A DNA stretch of 36,954 bases from an uncultured Candidatus Hydrogenedens sp. (GCA_902574205.1 CACGMS010000012.1:1-36954), one strand, 5' to 3'. Shown: positions 25,797 through 34,588, numbered from the stretch's first letter. Notes: a model not told the origin generated them from the letters alone. Made by a program: numbers and translations.

Positions 25797-27701
25797 ATGA
25801 TGCGTGGGCTTTGGCTTTTGATCTTTGTCGTAGCGGGTTGTGGAAACGATCCGGTTGTTCCTGCTGCCTTTTGTGGAGACGGGACGGTTGATGCCAATGA
25901 AGAGTGCGATGATGGAAATTCCGATCCCACCGATAGCTGTGACAACGCGTGCATCATGCAAGGCTGCGGTAATGGTCGCGTGGACGAAGGCGAAGACTGC
26001 GATGACGGCAATCGATCCAATGATGATGCCTGCACCGCAAATTGTGTGACCGCCCGATGCGGTGATGGTCACCTCCGAGTCGATTTACAAGCGCATCAAA
26101 CGGGTTATGAGGGGTGCGATGACGCCAATAGACAAGTGGGCGATGGCTGCAACGACCAGTGCGGTATTGAAGTCTGCGGTAACGGCGTCGTCGATTTCGG
26201 TGAAGCTTGTGATGACGGCAATACCGTGAGCGAGGACGGGTGTTCTGCGCAATGTGCTCTTGAAGGTTGCGGTAATGGTGAAGTGGACGATGACGAGCAA
26301 TGCGATGATGGAAACGATATAGATACCGATGACTGCACCAACGCATGTACTGTGGCGCGCTGCGGCGATGGGGTCGTTCATGAAGGTCCAGAGCCTTGTG
26401 ACGATGGTAACGATTCAGATTTGGATGCGTGCACATCGGCGTGTGAACTTGCTCGCTGCGGTGACGGTCATGTGCGAATTGATCTTAGTCCCGGTGATGA
26501 CGGTCATGAAGCCTGTGATCCGCCCGGTGATGCGTGCACGAGCGAATGCCAATTGCCGAGCTGCGGCGATGGCGAGGTCAATCGCGGTGAAGAATGCGAT
26601 GACGGCAATTTAGAAACAGGTGATGGCTGTTCACAGTGTCGTGCCGAAATCGTCAAATTGAGTCTTGGGCAAGGGCATAGCTGTGCTCGGAAATTTGATG
26701 GGAGCATCTGGTGTTGGGGGCTAAACAACCAAGGTCAGGTTGGCGGTGACGGTGATGTCGTAGGCCGCCCGCGACAGGTCACAGGTCTTAGCGATGTCCG
26801 GCATCTATCAGCTGGTGCCTTGCACAGTTGTGCGGTGACTGAGCAGGGGCGAGTGTGGTGCTGGGGTGCCAATGATCACGGCCAGCTTGGTGACGGCACG
26901 CGCGAGAACAGTCGCAGTCCACAAAGAGTGCAAAATTTACAAAATGCGGCCTTGGTTGCGGCAGGGTATTGGCATACCTGTGCGCTGCAAGCCGATGGTA
27001 CAGCCCGTTGTTGGGGCGACAATCAATACGGTCAACTGGGCAATGAAAACTTCGATGATCAAATTGCGCCAGGTCCGGTGAATGGCTTGGCTGCCTCGAT
27101 TAATTTGGCACCAGGAGCGCGTCATACGTGCGGTGTAGGCCGTACAAGGCAAGTCGCCTGTTGGGGACAAACGACTGCGGGTCAACTGGGTGACGGCGTT
27201 CCGGGACAAAGTGTGCGGCCATCGGCGGGTCTAGTGGTTGGCTTAACTGGAGTGGCTCAGGCAGCCTCAGGAGAGAGTCACACCTGCGTTGCCAATACCA
27301 ACGGGCAAGTGGCTTGCTGGGGCTATGGTTTCTTTGGTCAACTCGGAAACGGTACCAATCAAGATGCCTCTCGTCCGGTTGCTGTGCCCTCCGCAGGAGA
27401 AGTGACCCACTTGTCTGCTGGGCACCATTTTACAGTGGTCGCAACGACTGACGGTCAGGTGCGTTGCTGGGGTGCCAATGATTCGGGTCAATGCGGACAA
27501 GGTCAAACCAGCCCCAAGATTCTTGCTCCTGTCCCCGTAGGAGGTGTTGAAGATGTCATTGAGGTTGCTGCAGGTTTTGATCATGGATGTGCTCGAACGA
27601 CGTCGGCGCAGCTTTATTGTTGGGGTCGTAACTCGTCGGGTCAGCTTGGATTGGATGATACGACTAATCGTCTGAGCGCAACTTTGGTACAGCGCTTTTA
27701 G
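25797..27701 (+). CDS. Lipoprotein with eight DUF4215-type Cys-rich repeats followed by a seven-blade RCC1-like beta-propeller
   Basis: Signal MMRGLWLLIFVVAGCGND. Repeats of CGDG/CGNG...ECDDGN...C (about 25872-26640). Seven RCC1-like blades with (A/W)CWGxNxxGQLG motifs (about 26643-27698). Confidence 0.9.
   Translation: MMRGLWLLIFVVAGCGNDPVVPAAFCGDGTVDANEECDDGNSDPTDSCDNACIMQGCGNGRVDEGEDCDDGNRSNDDACTANCVTARCGDGHLRVDLQAHQTGYEGCDDANRQVGDGCNDQCGIEVCGNGVVDFGEACDDGNTVSEDGCSAQCALEGCGNGEVDDDEQCDDGNDIDTDDCTNACTVARCGDGVVHEGPEPCDDGNDSDLDACTSACELARCGDGHVRIDLSPGDDGHEACDPPGDACTSECQLPSCGDGEVNRGEECDDGNLETGDGCSQCRAEIVKLSLGQGHSCARKFDGSIWCWGLNNQGQVGGDGDVVGRPRQVTGLSDVRHLSAGALHSCAVTEQGRVWCWGANDHGQLGDGTRENSRSPQRVQNLQNAALVAAGYWHTCALQADGTARCWGDNQYGQLGNENFDDQIAPGPVNGLAASINLAPGARHTCGVGRTRQVACWGQTTAGQLGDGVPGQSVRPSAGLVVGLTGVAQAASGESHTCVANTNGQVACWGYGFFGQLGNGTNQDASRPVAVPSAGEVTHLSAGHHFTVVATTDGQVRCWGANDSGQCGQGQTSPKILAPVPVGGVEDVIEVAAGFDHGCARTTSAQLYCWGRNSSGQLGLDDTTNRLSATLVQRF
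25872..26640 (+). repeat. Array of eight DUF4215-type Cys-rich repeat-coding units
   Basis: Recurring tgcggtgatgg / tgcgatgacggcaat-type DNA words. Translation: CGDGTVDANEECDDGN, CGNGRVDEGEDCDDGN, CGDGHLRVDLQAHQTGYEGCDDAN, CGNGVVDFGEACDDGN, CGNGEVDDDEQCDDGN, CGDGVVHEGPEPCDDGN, CGDGHVRIDLSPGDDGHEACD, CGDGEVNRGEECDDGN. Confidence 0.9.
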
Positions 27702-28364
27702 TTACATCCACGTTTGACCGCGTAAGGCGGCTTGGACAAAGGGGTTGGTTTGTCGCTCTCGCCCGATGCTGGTTTCCGGGCCGTGTCCGGGATGAACCCT
27801 CATATGATCCTCTTCGTTCATGAGCTTGAGTAAGCTTTGAACAAGCGTTGGGGTATCTCCGAGCGGTAGATCCGTTCTGCCGACAGAGCCCATGAACAAG
27901 GTGTCACCGACGAAGATATGGTTACCTGTAATATAAGCGACACCACCAGGCGTATGACCGGGCAGAAATAAGACACGAAAGGACAGACTGCCAAAGGTCA
28001 GGATTTGACCATCTTCAACGAAGTGATCGGGCGCAGGCGGCTGAGGAAACCCGCCTAACCCATACATTTGAGCCGAGCGGGCGACGTTGTTGTAGATCGG
28101 CATCTCCTCTTTGTGGACGTAAACGGGTCGATCAAGGAGACCGTCTTTTAGGGGTTTGATGGCGCCGGCATGATCCAGATGCGCATGCGTTTGCAAGATA
28201 GCGTGGATCGTCAAACCGCTGCGCTCGATCATGTGAAGAAGTTTATCCGGGTCAGCACCTGCATCGATCAGCACACCGTCTTTCGTTGCTGCATCACCGC
28301 AGACATAAGCATTCATTTCAAAGGGGCTTACCGGCGTGGAGTCGATAATTAATTCTTGGGTCAT
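27702..28364 (-). CDS. MBL-fold metallo-hydrolase (glyoxalase II-like)
   Basis: LQTHAHLDHAGAIKPL (THxHxDH), LPGHTPGGVAYITGNHIFVGDTLFMGSVGRTDLPLGD, VHPGHGPETSIGRERQTNPF. Confidence 0.93.
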   Translation of the reverse strand: MTQELIIDSTPVSPFEMNAYVCGDAATKDGVLIDAGADPDKLLHMIERSGLTIHAILQTHAHLDHAGAIKPLKDGLLDRPVYVHKEEMPIYNNVARSAQMYGLGGFPQPPAPDHFVEDGQILTFGSLSFRVLFLPGHTPGGVAYITGNHIFVGDTLFMGSVGRTDLPLGDTPTLVQSLLKLMNEEDHMRVHPGHGPETSIGRERQTNPFVQAALRGQTWM

Positions 28365-28454
28365 GACGACTCCTTTAACCTAGATTTATTGCGGTTGAGG
28401 CAGCAAAACAACCCAACTGGTCTCAAATTGCCAGTATTTACGAAGGCGCATAAG

Positions 28455-29210
28455 ATGTCTTTTGGACTGTTGAGTGTGTTGCTGCTTGCTCCGGTGGAAT
28501 TGGCGCCTGAGGGTAAGCAAAAACCAAAGATTATCGTGTTGGATTTAGTTAATGGTGCCGACCTTGATGAGGCGCGTCTAGAAGCCTTGGGTGATGCGGT
28601 GGTCACTGCTTTATCCGGTGCGCCTGTGGAGGTGCTCTCCGCCGCAGACTTGAGAAAAACGGTCGAGGTCAAAGCCAGTCAGAGCGCGTTAGGATGCATC
28701 CAGGGTGATTGCTTACTTGATCTGGCAAAAGCTTGGCAGGCGCGATACGTTTTGACCGGCTCGATTGCTCAATTTAAGAATCAGATCATTTTGAATCTTA
28801 AACTGATCGATTCGAACAACGATAACCTCCAAGTGTTGTTGCGTGAAACGGTGGAAGCGGAGCCAACTGCGCTGACCGCTCTGGCGCGTGTCTCAGCCGC
28901 TAAGATTCGCCAAAAACTAGGAGGACCTCCGCCGAGTTCAGACGAGTTGTCGGTCCTTCGCGCTAAAAATGTGCCGCTGGTGGGGTTGAGTCTAGGGCTT
29001 GCTGGGGTCGGTGGTCTACTCACCGCAGGGTGGTATCAACTGCAGGCTAACGATTCAGGTCAGCTTGCGTTGGCCGAATCGAGTGATCGAATTTTAGGTC
29101 CGTTTCACGCTGACCGCTCGGACGCAGCGGTGGGGATCGCTCGATGGAGCATGGGAATTTCAGCAGCATTGTTTGTGTCCGCTTATTGGAGTTGGAGCCA
29201 AGGCTTATGA
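28455..29210 (+). CDS. Exported/membrane protein with CsgG/TolB-like N-terminal module and C-terminal hydrophobic segments
   Basis: Start trimmed to ATG 28455 with GAAGG upstream. PKIIVLDLVNGADLDEARLEALGDAVVTALSGAPVEVLSAADL...CIQGDCLLDLAKAWQARYVLTGSIAQFKNQIILNLKLIDSNN, plus hydrophobic segments VPLVGLSLGLAGVGGLLTAGW and GISAALFVSAYWSW. Confidence 0.72.
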   Translation: MSFGLLSVLLLAPVELAPEGKQKPKIIVLDLVNGADLDEARLEALGDAVVTALSGAPVEVLSAADLRKTVEVKASQSALGCIQGDCLLDLAKAWQARYVLTGSIAQFKNQIILNLKLIDSNNDNLQVLLRETVEAEPTALTALARVSAAKIRQKLGGPPPSSDELSVLRAKNVPLVGLSLGLAGVGGLLTAGWYQLQANDSGQLALAESSDRILGPFHADRSDAAVGIARWSMGISAALFVSAYWSWSQGL

Positions 29211-29911
29211 AACGTGTTCTGTTAACGGGTGTGTTGCCGTTTCTTTGCTGGTGTTCGACTGATTTATCGTCCGTAGATCGAACGGTGCTGTGCAGTGATC
29301 CGCCCGAGGTGTGGGGAGCCGCGGACTTTACTGCGCTTCAAGAAGCTTCTGGTGAAACTGGACGTGCTTTGCTTGAGCAGTGGCGTAGTGATGCGCGCTG
29401 CCGAGTCTATCTTTTGCGGCGCAGCGCAGTCGATATCGCTATGGATGATTCGAGTGAGGCGTCAGTGCTCAAAGCCAGCGCGGGATCAATGACCCTTGAA
29501 GCGTCGCGTCTTCGCGATCATTTTGAGGGTCTTCTTGACCCTAATTGGTTAGGGAACAACCCGGACTGTACGCAAGTCGGCGAGCGGCCGCGACGTCGTG
29601 ACTCCTCCACCATGGCAAAGCTTTGCGTGAATCAAGAGGATCACTCGCATCGATTGCATAAGTTACTCAAAACGATCGAGGAGCATGCTCAGTTTTCGGC
29701 AGATGACTCGGTGGCGCGTGGGATTCGAGCTCATTCTGAACATGTCTTGAATTGCTTGCAGACCACGTCGGCGACCGATTGGGATGACAATGGAACACCT
29801 GAGCAAATGTGCGCTGGCGATATCGGTGATTATGGTTTGGTAGGCGATGGCTTGGGTGATTACGTGCGGCTCGTTTTTGAGCAGGTTATTGATGACGTGG
29901 TGCAGGATTGA
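29207..29911 (+). CDS. Hypothetical lipoprotein
   Basis: Start trimmed to ATG 29207 (ATGA overlap with the upstream gene). MKRVLLTGVLPFLCWCSTD signal with Cys. Confidence 0.7.
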   Translation: MKRVLLTGVLPFLCWCSTDLSSVDRTVLCSDPPEVWGAADFTALQEASGETGRALLEQWRSDARCRVYLLRRSAVDIAMDDSSEASVLKASAGSMTLEASRLRDHFEGLLDPNWLGNNPDCTQVGERPRRRDSSTMAKLCVNQEDHSHRLHKLLKTIEEHAQFSADDSVARGIRAHSEHVLNCLQTTSATDWDDNGTPEQMCAGDIGDYGLVGDGLGDYVRLVFEQVIDDVVQD

Positions 29912-30555
29912 AAAAAGTCCTGATTACCGGCGCCGGGGGAAGCGTCGGTACCGCCCTTTTGGCTGGATTGAGCGATCACTATGAAGTGATCGGCAGTCGA
30001 CGTGATCACGATTCATACCGTCTTGATGTGACCAATCCAGAGCAATGGGAGGCTTTGATGCTTTCCTTTGAGACGGGTTTGGATGCCGTTGTGCACACCG
30101 TGGGTGATTTTCTTTATGAGCCGCTTGAGCGTTGCGATCCTGAGCAATGGCGAGCGGTGATGGCGAGTAATCTAGATTCGGCATTTTATGCCTATCATTT
30201 CTCGCGACAGCCGCTGCGTCAGCGCCGCGGTCGATTGATCCTCTTTGGCTTGGCGGGTTTGTCTTCGGTGCGAGCTGAGCCGAATTTAGCGGCTTATGCG
30301 GCCGCCAAATCCGCGGTTGCGAGTGTGGTGGCTTCGATCGCCCAAATCGAGGCACCTTATGGCGTGACCTGCAATCTGATTGCGCCAGGATTATTACATG
30401 ACGCGAGTGCTCAAGAAGTAGAGCGTTATCGGGTACCTATTGGCCGGACAGCCAATGAACATGAGCTGGTCGCTACGGTCAGATATCTCCTCGGTGATGA
30501 TGCTGATCAGGTCACCGGAACAACCCTTGCGCTTAGTGGCGGTTGGCGCCTTTAG
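29908..30555 (+). CDS. Short-chain dehydrogenase/reductase (SDR)
   Basis: VLITGAGGSVGTALLAGL, YAAAKSAVASVVASIAQIEAPYGVTCNLIAPGLL, TGTTLALSGGW. Apparent TTG start overlapping the upstream TGA (TTGA). Confidence 0.88.
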   Translation: MKKVLITGAGGSVGTALLAGLSDHYEVIGSRRDHDSYRLDVTNPEQWEALMLSFETGLDAVVHTVGDFLYEPLERCDPEQWRAVMASNLDSAFYAYHFSRQPLRQRRGRLILFGLAGLSSVRAEPNLAAYAAAKSAVASVVASIAQIEAPYGVTCNLIAPGLLHDASAQEVERYRVPIGRTANEHELVATVRYLLGDDADQVTGTTLALSGGWRL

Positions 30556-30645
30556 ATAGGTTGATGATCGTATCCGCTGCCTGAATTGCTTGCGCCGCGC
30601 CTTATGATGCGGTTTTGACTCCGGGCTAAGGTGTAGGGAGTCGTG

Positions 30646-32079
30646 ATGCAACGCTTTGTATGGATCGTAGTTTTCGGTTTGGGTTGTCCGATGAGTAACC
30701 CGGGGCAGGATCCGAGGATGGATGCAGGATCTATTCCCGGCATCGACGCAGGACAAGGTTCTGGAGTGGATGCAGGGGTCGTAAGTACGGTGACCACCAT
30801 TACTGAGTTACGCAGCGGCAGCGTGAGTGTTGATACTCAGGTGCAGATTGAAGCGGCGGTGGTGACCGGTATTGTCGCTGGCCGAGGTTTGTGGATTCAG
30901 CAAGGCAGTGGTCCTGACTCGGGTCTTTTCGTCTTTGGCTCGCAAGCGACTGAGACTGAGGGGCTTGCGGTGGGCAAGTCGATTGATTTATCCGCCACGT
31001 TCACCATCTACAATGAGCTCAAACAGCTTCAGTATCCGACCATTACGGCGATGAGTGATGGTCAATTGCCAGAGCCTTTTGCGGTGAGTGCTCAGGATTT
31101 GGCGACCTCGCCGTCGTTTGAAGGTGTTTTGGTGCGTACTGATGATGTGAGCATCGTCAATGCCAACCCTGATGATCCGAGCGGACAGCCCTGCGCAAGG
31201 GGTGCGGATGATTGTACGGATTATGGCCAGATTGAAGTCAGTGATGGGTTGTACATTGATGATGAGTTGTTTCCTGATTTTCGCCGTGGTCGTTACTTCT
31301 TACGTCAGGTTGGTACCGAGTTTGCGTCGGTGACGGGTATTGCACATTTGAGCTTTGCCAAACGAAAATTGCTGCCGCGCAGTGCTGACGATTTAGTGGT
31401 TGTGGGAGGTGCTCCCGATTTTTCAACGACGATTCAAGCGATCCAAAGCGGCGAGGTCGCAGAGGATAGTCTCGTAGAAATTCGAGAAGCAGTCGTAACG
31501 GCGATGACGCACTCAAGCGAAGAGCGTTATCGCGGGATGTGGATTCAGCAAGGACGAGGGGCGCACTCGGGGATTTATGTCTTCTTTGGCTCAAGCCCCT
31601 TGCCTGCTGTTCAGCCAGGATCGACGGTCAATGTTTCAGGCACTTATTCTGAGTTTCGTGGTCAGTCTCAGCTGGTCTATGCTCAGGTTGAAGTGACTGG
31701 CGAGGGTACGCTACCCGAACCTTCAACGGTGATGGCTGCTGAGCTTGCAGGACCGAGCGATGGTGACAACCACGCTTCCGCAGAGCGATGGGAAGGTGTT
31801 TTGGTGCGCGTTGAGAATGTAGCGGTCACTCAGCCCAATGCCGATAGTGACAATGGCGAACTTTGCGTCGACGGTGATGACGACTGTCGTGACTATGGTA
31901 CCTTTATGGTTGATGGCGGTTTGCGCGTGACTGATCGCTTGTGGCCGTCGATGAGTGATGGCAGTGCGTTTCAGCGCAGCGTAGGAACGAGTTTTAGTGC
32001 GATCGTAGGCATTGCTGAAGAGGCTTTTGGTCACCACAGTATTGCGCCGCGCCAGCCCGCTGATGTGACAACTCCATAG
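30646..32079 (+). CDS. Secreted protein with two tandem ~200-aa homologous domains (possibly OB-fold-like)
   Basis: MQRFVWIVVFGLGCPMSN signal, DAG-rich linker, then two repeats sharing EAAVVT, WIQQGxGxxSGxxVF, LPEP, EGVLVRxxxVxxxNA(D/N), DDCxDYGxxxVxxGLxxxDxLxP, VGTxFxxxxGIAxxxFxxxxxxPRxxxDx. Confidence 0.8.
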   Translation: MQRFVWIVVFGLGCPMSNPGQDPRMDAGSIPGIDAGQGSGVDAGVVSTVTTITELRSGSVSVDTQVQIEAAVVTGIVAGRGLWIQQGSGPDSGLFVFGSQATETEGLAVGKSIDLSATFTIYNELKQLQYPTITAMSDGQLPEPFAVSAQDLATSPSFEGVLVRTDDVSIVNANPDDPSGQPCARGADDCTDYGQIEVSDGLYIDDELFPDFRRGRYFLRQVGTEFASVTGIAHLSFAKRKLLPRSADDLVVVGGAPDFSTTIQAIQSGEVAEDSLVEIREAVVTAMTHSSEERYRGMWIQQGRGAHSGIYVFFGSSPLPAVQPGSTVNVSGTYSEFRGQSQLVYAQVEVTGEGTLPEPSTVMAAELAGPSDGDNHASAERWEGVLVRVENVAVTQPNADSDNGELCVDGDDDCRDYGTFMVDGGLRVTDRLWPSMSDGSAFQRSVGTSFSAIVGIAEEAFGHHSIAPRQPADVTTP

Positions 32080-32168
32080 GTCGCTATCGACGGCCGCCAG
32101 TTTGCCGGTTATGGGCGAATGCCCATGGACGACACGACGCCTTATTATTTGTGATTTAGGAAGTTATT

Positions 32169-33362
32169 ATGAGCCAGACGGATGCGATTGTTTTTCTCTC
32201 TGCCAAGCGGACACCTTTTGGCGCTTTTGGCGGTTCTTTAAAAGCGTTGAGCGCCACCGATTTAGGTGTGATCGCGTCAAAGGCTGCTGTCGCTGAGGCG
32301 GGCGCCGATGTTGCTGATTATGACCATGTTGCTTTCGGTAACGTGTTGCAAACCAGCGCTGATGCCTTGTACCTCGCTCGCCATGTCGGCTTACATGCCG
32401 GTCTGCCTGAGCGAACGCCTGCCATTACTTTGAATCGATTATGTGGATCCGGCTTTCAAGGGGTTGTGACTGGAGCGGAACAGATTTTGACGGGTCAGGC
32501 TCAGTTGGTTTTGACCGGCGGTTCGGAGAGTATGAGTCAGGCGCCTTATGTTCAGCGTGGTACACGGTGGGGGACGCCATTGGGTCGAAGCCCTAAAATG
32601 GAAGACATGCTCTGGGAGAGTCTCACCGACACGTATTGCGACACGCCTATGGCCTTGACCGCCGAGAATATAGCCGAGCGTTATGCCGTCACGCAAGACG
32701 AGGTGGATGCCTTTTCGTTAGCGAGTCAGCAGCGTTGGGGAGCAGCTCATGAAGCCGGTCATTTCGCTGCAGAGCTTGCGCCGGTGACCGTCAAGAGTCG
32801 TAAAGGTGAACGTGTGATCGATACGGATGAGCACCCTCGCCCTCAAACCACTCTTGAAGGGCTCGCCAAGTTACCGAAAGTCTTCAAAAAAGATGGCGTG
32901 ATTCATGCGGGTGCGGCTTCGGGTATTTGTGACGGCGCCGGTGCCTTGGTCCTGAGTAGCGCTGCCTATGCTGAATCCAAAGGCCTCAGCCCAATTGCTT
33001 CGCTAGTAAGCTGGGGCGTTACCGGTTGCGACCCGACGGTGATGGGACTCGGCCCGGTAGAAAGCTCAAAGCTAGCGCTCGAGCGCGCCGGTTTGACGTT
33101 GGATGATATGTCCTTGATCGAAATCAATGAAGCTTTTGCTCCTCAGGTTCTTGGCTGCGCGAAAGCCTTGGGTATCGATCCAGACCAAGTCAACGCATGC
33201 GGTGGAGCTATCGCTTTGGGGCACCCGCTTGCAGCGAGCGGCGCACGGATTACGGCGCACTTGATCCATTCGCTTCGGCGGCAAGGTGGAGGTTTCGGTC
33301 TAGGTAGTGCATGCATCGGCGGTGGTCAGGGTATTGCTGTGATCGTCAAGGTGGATGCATGA
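32169..33362 (+). CDS. Acetyl-CoA acetyltransferase (thiolase)
   Basis: AKRTPFGAFGGSLKALSATDLG, ITLNRLCGSGFQGVVTGAEQI, GGSESMSQAPYVQRG, EINEAFAPQVLGCAKALGIDPDQVNACGGAIALGHPLAASGARI, GGGQGIAVIV. Confidence 0.95.
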   Translation: MSQTDAIVFLSAKRTPFGAFGGSLKALSATDLGVIASKAAVAEAGADVADYDHVAFGNVLQTSADALYLARHVGLHAGLPERTPAITLNRLCGSGFQGVVTGAEQILTGQAQLVLTGGSESMSQAPYVQRGTRWGTPLGRSPKMEDMLWESLTDTYCDTPMALTAENIAERYAVTQDEVDAFSLASQQRWGAAHEAGHFAAELAPVTVKSRKGERVIDTDEHPRPQTTLEGLAKLPKVFKKDGVIHAGAASGICDGAGALVLSSAAYAESKGLSPIASLVSWGVTGCDPTVMGLGPVESSKLALERAGLTLDDMSLIEINEAFAPQVLGCAKALGIDPDQVNACGGAIALGHPLAASGARITAHLIHSLRRQGGGFGLGSACIGGGQGIAVIVKVDA

Positions 33363-34588
33363 GCGAACTCATTTTCGATTGGAACCTACGACGCAAGTCG
33401 TCTTTGCTCGGTCAAACAGAGATTATCTTGGTCGATGAGACCTTACGAGACGGGGTGCAAAGCCCAACGGTTAATGACCCTGACCTCGACCAAAAGAAGC
33501 AATTGGTTCGATTGATGGATCAAATGGGAATTGGTGTCGTCGATGTCGGTTTACCCGGTGCAGGCAAGCGAGCTAAAGCGCACGTATTGGAACTCGTAAA
33601 ACTCATTCGAGATGAGAACTTATCGATTCTTCCCTACTGCGCAGCGCGTACACTTGAAGCCGATATTGCGCCGATTGCTGATGTCCAACAGCAAACCGGG
33701 CACCCCGTTGAAGTGTATGCCTTCATTGGTTCCTCTCCTGTTCGCCAATATACTGAGAATTGGACGGTGGAGAGCATTGCCGACATCAGCGAAAAGGCGA
33801 TTCGGTTTGGCGTCGATCAAGGATTGACCGTGGCGTATGTCACGGAAGACACCACGCGCAGTCGGCCCGATCAGTTACGTGTGATGTTTGATCGCGCTAT
33901 TGAGGCAGGCGCGGCGCGTTTGGTTCTATGTGATACCTGCGGTCATTCGACACCCCACGGGGTGCGCCAGTTGGTTCAGTTCACCGTCGACTTCATCGAG
34001 TGCTCAGGCGCGCATGTTGGTTTGGATTGGCATGGGCATAACGATCGCGGGCTGGCACTGGCAAACACCTTAGCCGCTGCCGAAGCGGGCGCGACGCGTA
34101 TCCATGGAACCGCGCTCGGCGTTGGCGAGCGGGTGGGTAATACGAGTATCGATCAGCTGCTGGTTAACCTCAAGTTGTTGGGGTTGTGGCCGCATGATTT
34201 GAGTTGTTTGGGTGATTTTGTTCGTCTGGCTGCCAAAGCGTGTCGCGTGCCCTTGCCGTATAATTATCCTGTTTTTGGCGAAGATGCTTTTCGTACCGCG
34301 ACTGGCGTTCATGCCGCAGCCATCATCAAAGCTTTAGACCGAGGGGATTCGGATTTAGCCGATTTAGTCTACTCGGGCGTTCCTGCGGGTCAATTTGGTA
34401 TGGAACAGGTCATCGAAATCGGTCCAATGTCGGGCATGAGTAATGTTCGATACTGGATGAAGGCGCGTGGAATTGAATCGAGCGAGGCTACAGAGCAAGC
34501 CTTGTTCGACGCCGCGAAATCGAGTGATCGTATTTTGACCGAGCCGGAATTGTTGTCGGTACTCGATCAAGGCGAAGCGAATGTATGA
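33359..34588 (+). CDS. Pyruvate carboxyltransferase/HMGL-like (2-isopropylmalate/homocitrate synthase-like) DRE-TIM enzyme
   Basis: ATGA overlap with thiolase. EIILVDETLRDGVQSP, GIGVVDVGLPGAGKRA, VAYVTEDTTRSRPD, LVLCDTCGHSTPHGV, HVGLDWHGHNDRGLALANTLAAAEAGATRIHGTALGVGERVGNTSIDQLLV. Confidence 0.9.
   Translation: MSELIFDWNLRRKSSLLGQTEIILVDETLRDGVQSPTVNDPDLDQKKQLVRLMDQMGIGVVDVGLPGAGKRAKAHVLELVKLIRDENLSILPYCAARTLEADIAPIADVQQQTGHPVEVYAFIGSSPVRQYTENWTVESIADISEKAIRFGVDQGLTVAYVTEDTTRSRPDQLRVMFDRAIEAGAARLVLCDTCGHSTPHGVRQLVQFTVDFIECSGAHVGLDWHGHNDRGLALANTLAAAEAGATRIHGTALGVGERVGNTSIDQLLVNLKLLGLWPHDLSCLGDFVRLAAKACRVPLPYNYPVFGEDAFRTATGVHAAAIIKALDRGDSDLADLVYSGVPAGQFGMEQVIEIGPMSGMSNVRYWMKARGIESSEATEQALFDAAKSSDRILTEPELLSVLDQGEANV

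Noticed and set aside
25954-26436. 160-aa His/Arg-rich minus ORF and other ORFs opposite the DUF4215 array
   Set aside because: Repeat-driven antisense artefacts (tgcgatgacggc complement); no RBS or domain support.
32111-32126. Hairpin ATGGGC-GAAT-GCCCAT between the duplicated-domain gene and thiolase
   Set aside because: Only a 6-bp stem and no following T-run; not convincing as a terminator or riboswitch.
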